49,174 bases of DNA from Lachnospiraceae bacterium (GTDB taxonomy: Bacteria; Bacillota; Clostridia; Lachnospirales; Lachnospiraceae): NCBI GenBank assembly GCA_022796795.1, contig JAAWJI010000029.1:1-49174 (forward strand). The letters are read 5' to 3'. How positions within the stretch are numbered: position 1 is the stretch's first letter; each line of letters begins with the position of its first letter. This document shows, piece by piece, positions 1 to 7,950 of the stretch. The position numbers and the translations under genes are program-made. The notes beneath the pieces are model-generated. The model was not told where the DNA came from. It was given only the letters and a program-made list of their open reading frames with translations, and ran no database searches.

Positions 1-77
1 GTGCGGTTCAGCGGCTGCCTGAGCGCTATTTTGTGAGCTAAAGTATTGATTTTTCAAGGAGCAAATCCCATTTTTAA

Positions 78-646
78 TGTGGGAAGTTTGAGTTATTTAC
101 TAAACTAAATGAATTGGAGTATGTGATTCTACGCAACCATGAAACCCTGGAAGAGGAAATTCATGCGGGAGGTGATATAGATATTCTATGTCCAGAAAAG
201 GCATACCTAGTAGAGCAGATTCATGCAGATAACGTGTATTAAGAGATGAGGTATTTAATTATTTTGTTATGATTGAAGATAAAAAAATTCCTATAGATAT
301 TCGTGAGGTCGGAGATGGGTATTATGATGAAAAATGGGAAAGAGACATGTTGGATAAAAGGGTGAGAACAACAGAATTTTACATTATGGATGATGAAAAT
401 TATAAATATTCTTTACTTTATCATGCACTTTTACATAAATTTTCAATAAAGGAAGCCTATATCGATACATTGAATGACATGTTTGGAACAGAAATTGGAA
501 ATGATGATGGTACGTACAAGTTACTGGGAAATTATATGCGGAAAATGGGATACATGATACCAATACCTGTGGATAGGGGAGTTGAGTTTAATAAAGAAAA
601 ATATAAAAAAGTATGTGAATTTATTGAATTGCAGGAAAGAGAATAG
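78..646 (+). pseudogene. Nucleotidyltransferase-like gene, frameshifted and 5'-truncated
   Basis: Two pieces in different frames read as one protein. Bases 78-242 give a segment containing LEYVILRNHETLEEEIHAGG and GDIDIL, ending at TAA 240-242. Bases 233-646 in another frame give RDEVFNYFVMIEDKKIPIDI onward for about 135 residues, with a nominal ATG at 269. The GGDIDIL stretch resembles the catalytic strand of uncharacterised nucleotidyltransferase-fold proteins often found near polysaccharide genes; that family link is from memory. A stop at 75-77 precedes the first piece, so the N-terminus is missing too. The base composition is AT-rich compared with the genes that follow. The downstream piece alone could be translated from 269, but it would lack the catalytic part. 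Confidence 0.6.
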
Positions 647-688
647 AACTCATATCAATAAGATTTTATATGATGGAGATATACAGTT

Positions 689-1467
689 GTGGGCTACGGC
701 ATCGGGCAGAATTATGAGCGGGTCAAGGGACGGCTGGATGGCAGGATAAGGTTCCACTATTTAGCGGATAAAAAATGGGAACATACAGAGATACTGGAAT
801 ATGACGGGATTCCCGTGATCCGCCTGCAGGAATTGAAGCAGTTGAAACATGTATTGGTGGTGCTATTCCCCAAGTTCTCTGCCGTAAGGGATGTGATCAA
901 ACGGGAATTGGCGGAAGCAGATGCGGAGATTTGCTATATTCATGAGTTGTTTACGGCGGAGCATTCTGTCAGAAGCGACGAGTTGATTCAGAGGCTGCCT
1001 GTGACGGAATATTGTGATGAATTTCATAACCGGATTATCTTTGATGAGACGATACCGAAAAATATCCGGGTGTGTTTTTTGGGGCAGAATAATGTGATTG
1101 AGATAGGAAACAATCTGTCTGTAAACCGGTTGGATATTTATCTGGGTAACAATAGTCTTTGCAAAATCGGGAATCGTACATCTGTGGTGCAGGCAGCTTG
1201 CTGGGTGTCTGATGCGGAGTTGAAAATCGGAGAGGGGTGGGATATAAAACGTTTTTGCTTGCCGGAGCCCATATAGGCACGGGTTCTATTGTGGGGGCAG
1301 GGGCAGTGACCTCTTCCGGCTTTGGGGATCATGTTTTGCTTGCCGGATGTCCTGCAAAAGTAATACGAGAAAATGTGTGCTGGAGCCGGGATGATACAGC
1401 GTACTTTCAGCGCAGATGTTTGGAGGAATGTATGGATCAGAACGCTTTAAAGTATACAGAACTTTGA
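689..1467 (+). pseudogene. Hexapeptide-repeat acyltransferase, internally deleted and frameshifted
   Basis: Bases 689-1276 (GTG start) encode an N-terminal sensor-like segment opening with GYGIGQNYERVKGRLDG and running into left-handed beta-helix repeats (IEIGNNLSVNRLDIYLGNN), then fall out of frame at KIGEGWDIKRFCLPEPI and stop. A second frame, 1237-1467, supplies a typical hexapeptide C-terminus (GAHIGTGSIVGAGAVTSSGF, LLAGCPAKVIREN). The middle coil region that carries the catalytic histidine in O-acetyltransferases is absent. I infer a deletion plus frameshift near 1236-1260. Ribosome site and start are unclear. It sits in a row with another broken polysaccharide gene and a glycosyltransferase, so it was probably a glycan O-acetyltransferase. 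Confidence 0.65.
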
Positions 1468-1573
1468 AACATATATAGTTGAATCCAAAATTTGGAATAT
1501 TCCATACCTGCATGGAATTAGGCATGAAATGGCTGTAAAGGAGAAATTTAGGTTAAAAAGCATAGAGGGAAAC

Positions 1574-2626
1574 ATGGAAGAAAAAATTTACATTGTCGGT
1601 GCTCATTCCAGGGCGCAGACCTTAGGAACATATCTTGTAAAACTATACCCGGATATAAAAATAGCGGCCTATTTATATGATAATGAGGAACAAAATCGCA
1701 AGGACATTGACGGGGTTCCCGTACTTCATTTTGATGAAACTACAAAGCTTCAGACAGACTGGCCGGTATATTTGGGAACCAGAGGGGTATATCACGGCAG
1801 ACTTACAGAAAAGCTGCACTGTATGGGGATGAAAACGGTCATTCCTGTGACGCCGGAGTTGGACCGGGAGCTTCGCGACCGGTTTTTGGAGATCTATTTT
1901 GCTGAGCAGGAGCGAGAATATCCGAAACTGGATACACAGACTGATGAAGTGTGTATTTATATAGCAAGGTCTGTTTTTGACAAACCCCTGGAGCAAGAAT
2001 ACAGATTATCCCGATTTCAAAGAGAAATACAGGTGGGGGCAGCACTTACGGATCAGAGAATTTGTCAGCTGACCGATAATATGGGGGAACAGATATCGAA
2101 CCAAAACAAGCAATTTTGTGAGTTGACGGCTCTTTACTGGATATGGAAAAATGCACGGCAGGAGATTGTGGGTTTGGAGCATTATCGGAGGCATTTCCTC
2201 CTGGGGGAAAAATGGCTCTCGGATATGAGGACCAGAGAGATTGACGTGATTTTGCCAACTCCTCTTTATGTGGTCCCAAGCATTGCCCAAAATTACCGGG
2301 AGCGGCATGCGGCTTCCGACTGGGATTTTATGATGGATTACATAAAAAAGATTTATCCTGATGATTATCGAAAAGCTTCCGCGTTTTTTGATACAAATTT
2401 ATACTCCCCCTGTAATATGTTTATTATGAGGAAAAGGGTACTGGATGATCTATGTGCATGGCTGTTTCCCATTCTATTTATATGTGCGGAGCATGGAGGA
2501 ACGCGGGAGGACGGATACCAGAACCGATATCCGGGATTTCTTTCGGAAAGGCTGATGACTTTTTTCTTTGAGAGAAACAGGAGTAAATACCGGATGGTGT
2601 ATGCCGATAAGAACTTTTTGAAATAA
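1574..2626 (+). CDS. DUF4422-domain glycosyltransferase
   Basis: Product of about 350 residues. The N-terminal 100 residues look like a nucleotide-binding fold (IYIVGAHSRAQTLGTYL, then a GVPVLHFDE strand). The C-terminal 230 residues carry the DUF4422 signature: ISNQNKQFCELTALYWIWKN, VGLEHYRRHF, CNMFIMRKRVLDDLC and YQNRYPGFLSERLM. DUF4422 proteins are putative glycosyltransferases of capsule and exopolysaccharide loci, acting at the cytoplasmic face. I chose the ATG at 1574, preceded by AGAGGG, over the in-frame ATG at 1529, which lacks a good ribosome site. It is the only apparently intact member of the first three genes and follows two broken polysaccharide genes. Acceptor and donor sugars cannot be read from the sequence. 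Confidence 0.8.
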   Translation: MEEKIYIVGAHSRAQTLGTYLVKLYPDIKIAAYLYDNEEQNRKDIDGVPVLHFDETTKLQTDWPVYLGTRGVYHGRLTEKLHCMGMKTVIPVTPELDRELRDRFLEIYFAEQEREYPKLDTQTDEVCIYIARSVFDKPLEQEYRLSRFQREIQVGAALTDQRICQLTDNMGEQISNQNKQFCELTALYWIWKNARQEIVGLEHYRRHFLLGEKWLSDMRTREIDVILPTPLYVVPSIAQNYRERHAASDWDFMMDYIKKIYPDDYRKASAFFDTNLYSPCNMFIMRKRVLDDLCAWLFPILFICAEHGGTREDGYQNRYPGFLSERLMTFFFERNRSKYRMVYADKNFLK

Positions 2627-2714
2627 GCTGTCAGAAGGAAGTGGACAGGCAGCTGTGCCTTTATCAGGAAAATAGAGGAGAAAGGTGAGGAATTTATAGA
2701 TCCAATTTGATTTA

Positions 2715-3362
2715 ATGGCGTCCATGATGTGCGCCAACTACGGACATTTGGAGCAGGAAGTAAAAAAACTGGAGGAAGGCGGCATTGACTCCTTCCACAT
2801 TGACATTATGGATGGCCGCTATGTGCCGAATTTTGCCATGTCCTTAAACGACATGCGCTACATAGCGGGAGCTACCAAGAAGCCTCTGGATGTGCATCTG
2901 ATGATCGAGCATCCCAATAACCGGATAAACCTGTTCTTGAAGCATCTGCGGAAGGGGGATACGGTATACATTCACCCGGAGGCGGAATATCATCCCTCCA
3001 CCACGCTTCTCAGCATTATTCAGGCGGGAATGATTCCGGGAATCGCCATCAACCCGGGCACCTCCGTGGAGACGGTCATGGAAATGCTGCGCATTGTGAA
3101 AAAGGTTCTGGTCATGTCCGTGAATCCCGGAAATGCCGGACAGATGTACCTGCCTTACGTGGGCAAGAAAATCACCAAGCTTTTGTCCATGAAGGAGGAC
3201 ATGGATTTTGAGATCTACTGGGATGGGGCCTGCAGCGCCGACAAGATTCTGGAATATGCCCCCAAGGGAGTCCGGGGATTTGTGCTGGGAACCACCCTTT
3301 TGTTTGGAAGGGACAGGCCGTATAAGGATGTTTTACAGGATATTCGGAGGCTGAAATTCTAG
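2715..3362 (+). CDS. Ribulose/allulose-phosphate 3-epimerase family protein
   Basis: A 215-residue TIM-barrel of the pentulose-5-phosphate 3-epimerase family. Metal-site motifs are present: FHIDIMDGRYVPNF (His, Asp), DVHLMIEHP (His) and IYWDGAC (Asp). The phosphate-binding loops NPGNAGQ and GFVLGTTLLFG are also intact. The family interconverts D-ribulose 5-phosphate and D-xylulose 5-phosphate, or allulose and fructose 6-phosphates. The start is uncertain: homologues usually begin with a strand like IKFAPSxMCAN, and IQFDLMASMMCAN can be read in frame from 2700, but no ATG, GTG or TTG with a proper ribosome site is there, so I keep ATG 2715. The strand-1 residues may therefore be missing. The sequence is less close to housekeeping Rpe, and the neighbours suggest a role in surface-sugar supply. 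Confidence 0.8.
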   Translation: MASMMCANYGHLEQEVKKLEEGGIDSFHIDIMDGRYVPNFAMSLNDMRYIAGATKKPLDVHLMIEHPNNRINLFLKHLRKGDTVYIHPEAEYHPSTTLLSIIQAGMIPGIAINPGTSVETVMEMLRIVKKVLVMSVNPGNAGQMYLPYVGKKITKLLSMKEDMDFEIYWDGACSADKILEYAPKGVRGFVLGTTLLFGRDRPYKDVLQDIRRLKF

Positions 3363-3460
3363 CTGGTGGAACATTCCGCAGACGATGGGATCATAGAATG
3401 TTTGATGAAGGAGAGACAGCGTGCAGGAAACGAAGAGCATGCTACAGGGGAGGGATCGTA

Positions 3461-4873
3461 TTGAAACAATGGATTGCAGGGAGAAAAAGCATCACAGGGG
3501 AGAAGGAGCGAAAAAGGCATAGAATTTTTGGACTATTTGGGATTCTGCTGTCTGCCTGCCTTTTCCTGACGCCGGCTCTGTCCCGGGAGGCCTGGGCGGG
3601 CCAGGTGATGCCTGACACGGAGAATGAAAATGTGTTTCAGGTGCTATTTCCCGCCAATACGGAGGACGTATTTGATTTTATTATGGACCCTCAGGAGTTG
3701 ATCGCCCAGACGCATGCTGCAGCCTACGGAAACCTGTCCTTTGAGGAAGGGGCAACTCTGTTCTTTCGAAGGCGGGAAGAAGCCGGGGTGGATTACAGCA
3801 GCTCCAGCGATTCTCTTTTGATTACGAACCTGGGAATTGCAGATGTGGAGCTTGTGGTGACAGCCAGCATTTCGCCGGATTCTCTGGGAGCCATTGTTAT
3901 GACAGAGGATGGGACGTTTGCGGACGACCAGGAGGCCAGTCTCTATCTGGCTCTGACTGACGGGGAGCAGATGATTCCCATTGATCCGGAGACCGGGGCG
4001 GTGCTCCATGCTGTCTTGCCGGGAAGCGGCGGGAAAGATGGAACTGCTGGGCAGGGAGGAGCTGGAGAACAAGCCGGAGCAGAAGAGCAGAGTGGAACTG
4101 GGGAACAGAGTGGAGCTGGGGAGCAGAAAGGAACCGGCCGGGAATATCGCTTCTGGCTTGTGGGAGCTGTAAACCGGAACGGCGACTGGGCGGAAATCGG
4201 GGCGGCAAGTCCAAAAGTAACTGTTACCTGGAGCGCATCTGCCCTGGAGAAAGAAGAAGAGCGGGAAGTGCAGGAGCCGGAAAACGGGGAGGCTCTGCCG
4301 GAAAATGGGGAGACTCTGCCGGAAAATGGGGAAGCTCTGCCGGAGAAGGGGGAGGGCCTGCAGGAAACGCCGGAAGCAGAGAGAAAGCCGGAGGAATCAG
4401 GAACGGAAACGCCGGAAGCAGAGAGAAAGCCGGAGGAATCAGGAACGGAAACGCCGGAAGCGGAGAGAAAACCGGAGGAATCAGGCACGGGAACGCCGGA
4501 TGGGGAGAAAAAGGAGGGCGAAGCGTCCGGGACAGAAAAAACGCCGGGTGAGTCGAAAGCGCCGATAGAGGAAAAGCCCGGTGAATTGGAAGCCCCGGGT
4601 GTGGAAGAGAAGCCGGGTGAGTCGAAAGCTCCGGGAAAAGAAGAACTGCCAGGCGAGCCGAAAGCCCCGGGAGCGGAAGAACCGAAAGACCAGCCGAAGA
4701 GCCCGGGAAAAGAAAAAATGCCAGGTGAGTCGAAAGTGCCGGAAGTAGACGAGAAGTCCGGTGAGTCGAAGGCCCTGGGGAAAGAAGACACGCCAGGTGA
4801 ATCGAAGGCTCCGGGAGTAGACGAGAAGCCCGGTGAGTCGAAAGCTACAGGAAAAGAAGGCGCGCTGGGATAA
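3461..4873 (+). CDS. Secreted Glu/Pro/Lys-rich repeat protein
   Basis: Start chosen at TTG 3461, with GGGGAGGG six bases upstream; this gives 470 residues. A basic N-terminus (KRHR) is followed by a hydrophobic stretch IFGLFGILLSACLFLTPALS and an AWA-G cleavage site, so it is exported. Residues of about 50-240 form an unrecognised folded domain. From 4270 on the protein is low-complexity: a 7-residue motif like NGEALPE four times, a 14-residue motif TPEAERKPEESGTE three times (4367-4492), then many copies of a (P)GESKAPG-EEK-like motif. No sortase signal, membrane anchor or wall-binding repeats are seen at the C-terminus, and the stop falls inside a repeat copy, so the original protein was probably longer. 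Function unknown; the composition fits a wall-spanning stalk. Confidence 0.75.
   Translation: MKQWIAGRKSITGEKERKRHRIFGLFGILLSACLFLTPALSREAWAGQVMPDTENENVFQVLFPANTEDVFDFIMDPQELIAQTHAAAYGNLSFEEGATLFFRRREEAGVDYSSSSDSLLITNLGIADVELVVTASISPDSLGAIVMTEDGTFADDQEASLYLALTDGEQMIPIDPETGAVLHAVLPGSGGKDGTAGQGGAGEQAGAEEQSGTGEQSGAGEQKGTGREYRFWLVGAVNRNGDWAEIGAASPKVTVTWSASALEKEEEREVQEPENGEALPENGETLPENGEALPEKGEGLQETPEAERKPEESGTETPEAERKPEESGTETPEAERKPEESGTGTPDGEKKEGEASGTEKTPGESKAPIEEKPGELEAPGVEEKPGESKAPGKEELPGEPKAPGAEEPKDQPKSPGKEKMPGESKVPEVDEKSGESKALGKEDTPGESKAPGVDEKPGESKATGKEGALG
4367..4492 (+). repeat. Three tandem 42-base coding repeats
   Basis: Three near-identical 42-base units (4367-4408, 4409-4450, 4451-4492) encode TPEAERKPEESGTE, differing by a few bases. 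They are flanked by a shorter 21-base motif array upstream (about 4279-4366) and a degenerate array of 36-45-base units downstream to 4873. Confidence 0.9.
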
Positions 4874-4953
4874 TCAAAAGTGAACGCAGAGGAAAAAATC
4901 CAGAAGAATCCAAAACATTAGGAGGAGAATAGATATTGTGGAACATGATCGGA

Positions 4954-4987
4954 GTGTAAAGCCTGATATTCCATGAAGGCTTTACAC
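4954..4987. terminator. Hairpin between convergent genes
   Basis: GTGTAAAGCCT (4954-4964) and AGGCTTTACAC (4977-4987) form a perfect 11-bp inverted repeat with a 12-base loop. It lies between the secreted repeat protein and the opposite-strand small gene, as a bidirectional terminator would. No long T run follows on either strand, so the terminator role is inferred. Confidence 0.5.
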
Positions 4988-5004
4988 CCGAATTTATGAC
5001 TGAC

Positions 5005-5187
5005 TTATGCTTTTATTCTGTCCAATTCTGTTAGATTTACACCAGATGATGAAAGAATAACCTTTAAATCAATGTATCTTTCTTTCATTGCCAGATAAAC
5101 CTCAGAATCCTTTTCGGCCAACATCATATAACGCTGGATTCTTGAGAATTCTTCAACTGTCAATTTTAGCATTTCGCCTTCAGTCAT
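5005..5187 (-). CDS. Conserved 60-residue hypothetical protein
   Basis: A 60-residue, charged, helical-looking protein: KLTVEEFSRIQRYMMLAEKD, then SEVYLAMKERYIDLKVIL and SGVNLTELDRIKA. The start ATG has AGGTGA five bases upstream, and a good promoter (TTTACA-17-TATAAT) lies just before it, so it is very likely expressed. It has no signal peptide, membrane segment or cysteine. I do not assign a function. I have an impression of similar short proteins recurring in Lachnospiraceae genomes, but cannot verify it here. It interrupts the line-up of plus-strand sugar genes. Confidence 0.75.
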   Translation of the reverse strand: MTEGEMLKLTVEEFSRIQRYMMLAEKDSEVYLAMKERYIDLKVILSSSGVNLTELDRIKA

Positions 5188-5233
5188 ATAATCACCTGCT
5201 TTCTAGTGTTATGGTTGACTTGCGCCTAAAAAT

Positions 5234-5262
5234 ATTATAGCAATCAAAGCAAGAAGTGTAAA
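5234..5262 (-). promoter_or_regulatory. SigA-type promoter of the 60-residue protein gene
   Basis: On the minus strand TTTACA (5262-5257), a 17-base spacer and TATAAT (5239-5234) precede the start at 5187 by about 45 bases. Confidence 0.7.
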
Positions 5263-5335
5263 GCGTTTATTAGCGGCAAAGAGGTTGCCAAAAGAGGTTG
5301 AGACATCACAAGAGAAAAAGAAAGGAATTACACCA

Positions 5336-6379
5336 ATGAAAGCATACCAGTTAAATGCCATCGGAGATTTTACCTATACAGACGTGGCCTACCCCTCCTG
5401 CGGCAGCGATGAGGTCATTGTCCAGGTCAAAGCCGCGGGCATCTGCGGTTCCGATATCCCCAGGATTTACAGAACCGGCACCTATTCCTATCCTCTGATT
5501 CCCGGCCATGAGTTTTCCGGTATTGTTTCGGAGACCGGCAGGGATGTGGACAAGTCCTGGCTGGGAAAACGTGTGGGAATATTCCCTCTCATTCCCTGCA
5601 GATCCTGCGCTCCCTGTCAAAACAGACAATACGAGCTTTGCCGCAGCTACAGTTACCTGGGCTCCCGCACTGCCGGGGGCTTTGCCCAGTATGTGACAGT
5701 TCCGGTGTGGAACCTGCTGGAGCTTCCGGAACCTGTGTCCTTTGAACAGGCAGCCATGCTGGAGCCTATGGCGGTGGCCATGCATGCCGTGAAGCGGGCG
5801 GACCTGAAAAACGGGCAGACCACGGCCATCTGCGGCCTGGGAACCATTGGCTTGCTGCTGTATCAGATTTTGACGGAAATGGGATTGGAAGAGATTTTTC
5901 TCATTGGCAACAAATCCTATCAGGAGGAATTGGCAGGGAACCTGGGAGCGAACAGAGCATATTTTTGCAATAAACAGGAGAAGGATGTGGATCAATGGCT
6001 GGAGGAAGCGATGCCTTCCGGTGCAGATGTGTTTTTTGACTGTGTGGGTACAGAGGAATCCGTGGAGCAGGCTCTTCGCCACACAGCCCCGGGAGGCACA
6101 GGAATGTTGGTGGGGAATCCGGCCTCTGATATGAGGCTGGACCGGCAGACCTACTGGAAAATTCTCAGAAACCAGCTGACGATAAAGGGAATCTGGAATT
6201 CCTCCTTTACCCATGAGGATACGGATGACTGGCATACATGTCTGGATCTGATTGCCCGGAAACGGGTGGCGCCGCAAAAGCTGATTTCCCACCGACTTCC
6301 CTTTGACAGGCTGGGGGAGGGAACGGAGCTCATGCGGGATAAGAGGGAGAATTATACAAAGGTTATGACAGTGCTGTAA
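5336..6379 (+). CDS. Zinc-dependent polyol-phosphate dehydrogenase, GatD-like
   Basis: A 347-residue medium-chain dehydrogenase. Catalytic zinc ligands C37, H58 and E59 (GHEFSG) and the structural zinc cluster C88, C91, C94, C102 are present, followed by the NAD-binding GLGTIG near residue 167. It resembles galactitol-1-phosphate 5-dehydrogenase, and more distantly TarJ, which reduces ribulose 5-phosphate to ribitol 5-phosphate. The ATG at 5336 has AAAGGA nine bases upstream. It is directly followed by a TarI/IspD-type cytidylyltransferase gene and sits near a pentulose-phosphate epimerase gene. I therefore infer it makes a polyol phosphate for nucleotide activation rather than catabolising galactitol. 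The enzyme class is firm; the substrate is inferred. Confidence 0.85.
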   Translation: MKAYQLNAIGDFTYTDVAYPSCGSDEVIVQVKAAGICGSDIPRIYRTGTYSYPLIPGHEFSGIVSETGRDVDKSWLGKRVGIFPLIPCRSCAPCQNRQYELCRSYSYLGSRTAGGFAQYVTVPVWNLLELPEPVSFEQAAMLEPMAVAMHAVKRADLKNGQTTAICGLGTIGLLLYQILTEMGLEEIFLIGNKSYQEELAGNLGANRAYFCNKQEKDVDQWLEEAMPSGADVFFDCVGTEESVEQALRHTAPGGTGMLVGNPASDMRLDRQTYWKILRNQLTIKGIWNSSFTHEDTDDWHTCLDLIARKRVAPQKLISHRLPFDRLGEGTELMRDKRENYTKVMTVL

Positions 6380-6474
6380 GGCTGTGGAATAGGAGCGCTG
6401 AAAACCAACAGTACATGTGGGAAAGGCGAGTGAAAAGGGAGGAAGAGAATTCGAAGAGAAAGGAGAGCGTCTCT

Positions 6475-7193
6475 ATGAATCTGGCAGTCATTTTATCGGG
6501 CGGCACGGGAAGCCGCACCGGACTTGACATTCCCAAGCAATATGTGGAGATCCATGGCCGGCCCATGATTGATTTCTGTCTGGAAACCTTTTTTGCCCAT
6601 CCGGAGGTGGACGCGGTACAGATTGTAGCGGACAGGGCCTGGAGGGAATATATTCTGGGCTTTGTTTCTCAGAGGGAGAAAGGGCCAAAGAGCAAGGGGA
6701 AGTTTCGGGGATTTTCAGATCCCGGAGTCAATCGGCAGCTGTCCATCTATCACGCCCTCACCGATCTGCGGGAATACGGGGAGGCTGGCGATACGGTGAT
6801 GATCCACGACGCAGCCCGGCCCTTTGTGAAGGCGGAGCAGATTTCCCGCTGTTTCAGGGCTATGAAAGGGCATGATGGAGTGATCTCTGTACTGCCTATG
6901 AAGGATACGGTGTATGTGACGGATGGAAAACGCATCTGCTCCCTGCTGGACCGGGAGCGGGTCTGTGCCGGACAGGCGCCGGAATGTTTTTCTTCGGGAA
7001 ATATGATGAGGCCAACCGGGCGCTGCTTCCGGATCGAATCTTATCTGTGAACGGGTCCACGGAGCCTGCGGTGCTGGCTGGCCTGGATATCTGCTTTTCT
7101 CAGGGGGATGAGGGGAATTTTAAGGTGACGACGGAACAGGATTTGGAGATGTTTAGAAGGGCGCTGGAAGAAAGGGGGAGGTGTAAAGTCTGA
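6475..7193 (+). pseudogene. IspD/TarI-family cytidylyltransferase with frameshift
   Basis: Starts at ATG 6475 after AAAGGAGA. The first 180 or so residues are a good match to the family: LAVILSGGTGSRTG-(x)-DIPKQY nucleotide loop, VMIHDAARPF, and VCAGQAPE. The frame then breaks in a run of five T at 6987-6991. In the next frame the family sequence resumes at once (MFFFGKYDEANRALLPDRIL, NGSTEPAVLAGLDI, GNFKVTTEQDLEMF) and ends at 7193, for about 238 residues in total. A one-base loss from the T run explains it exactly. The family forms CDP-sugars or CDP-polyols from CTP; with the dehydrogenase just upstream, CDP-ribitol-type products are likelier than the isoprenoid intermediate. It could be a pseudogene, a sequencing error or a slippage switch. 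Confidence 0.8.
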
Positions 7194-7194
7194 T

Positions 7195-7673
7195 GATTTA
7201 ATGAAACCAATCTCAATGCCTTGATTTTTACCAATCTCAATGCCTTGATTTTTACCAATCTCAATCCCCTTTTTGATTCCGATTGCCTCGCCGTCCTCCA
7301 AAAGAACTCTGTCATGCAGCTCCTGGTCAAACTCGTAAATTCCCATCTCCACTACCTCCTCTTTATGCTACCTGAAAAACTCTGTAAGGACACCCTGGGA
7401 AATACAATCCTCCATTGTCTGACGTACTGCTTCCTCTAAAATTAGCTTAGCAATTCTTTTGGCGCGGACCTTTTTTACAAAAATCATGTAGCCTCTCAGG
7501 CTCTCACATTTCTCCAGCAGCTCTTCGTTACAGCCTGGATTGATATTGATTACCGTTACTTTTAGCTCAAGCTCCGGATCTGTATCTTTTCTGCAGAAGG
7601 AATCCGAAAGCTTATAGACCTGCCGCTCCGGCTGTTTTTCCGTTCCATTATAGAAAACAACGAAACGCGGCAC
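7195..7673 (-). pseudogene. Rpn-family (PD-(D/E)XK) nuclease remnant
   Basis: Minus-strand C-terminal half of an Rpn recombination-promoting nuclease/transposase-like protein. It begins at PRFVVFYNGTEKQPERQVYK, with no N-terminal catalytic domain. An in-frame TAG at 7370-7368 then interrupts the line EFFR-stop-HKEEVVEMGIYEFDQELHD. After the stop come family-typical tandem GIEIGKNQ repeats (three copies at about 7200-7265). The frame runs on antisense into the cytidylyltransferase gene, without family similarity, so the remnant ends near 7195. Members of this family are mobile or repeat-associated and often decay. The N-terminal truncation lies near 7674. Confidence 0.75.
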
Positions 7674-7886
7674 CGCCGGGGATCATGTCCCACATTCCAT
7701 CTCCTGCTTGTTCTTATGATGTGTTATGAATTGCAAAGCAGGAATTTCTGGAACGCCTTTCGGCACGACACGACAAAACGCCGTTGAATCGAAGTCTGAT
7801 ATAAAGACTATAGATATGGAAATAATCTGCTTTCTCTGACTATATCATGATGGTAGTATTTTTTCAAGCCTGATTTCTAAATTTGA
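7674..7886. other. Intergenic stretch, no gene seen
   Basis: No reading frame with a ribosome site and no clear hairpin-plus-T-run was found. It lies between the truncated Rpn remnant and the acetyltransferase promoter and may hold scrambled remains of the Rpn N-terminal half. Confidence 0.4.
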
Positions 7887-7915
7887 TTGTGAACCAGCCC
7901 TTTCCGTATTATAAT
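7887..7915 (+). promoter_or_regulatory. SigA-type promoter of the acetyltransferase/aldolase unit
   Basis: TTGTGA (7887-7892), 17-base spacer, TATAAT (7910-7915). The transcription start would lie about 30 bases before the AAAGGAGGAAG ribosome site of the gene at 7951. Confidence 0.7.
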
Positions 7916-7950
7916 AGTTCTATCTGCTACGGGAATAAAAGGAGGAAGAA

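Noticed and set aside
3943..4791. Long minus-strand open frame (282 residues, Ser/Pro/Phe-rich) opposite the secreted repeat protein
   Set aside because: It is the antisense image of the repeats (same periodicity), with no ribosome site or family similarity.
4954..4987. Inverted repeat as the end of an insertion sequence
   Set aside because: No matching second end or target duplication is found nearby, and its position between convergent genes fits a terminator.
7200..7265. Short tandem repeats resembling a CRISPR or satellite array
   Set aside because: They encode the in-frame GIEIGKNQ repeats of the Rpn remnant and have no variable spacers.
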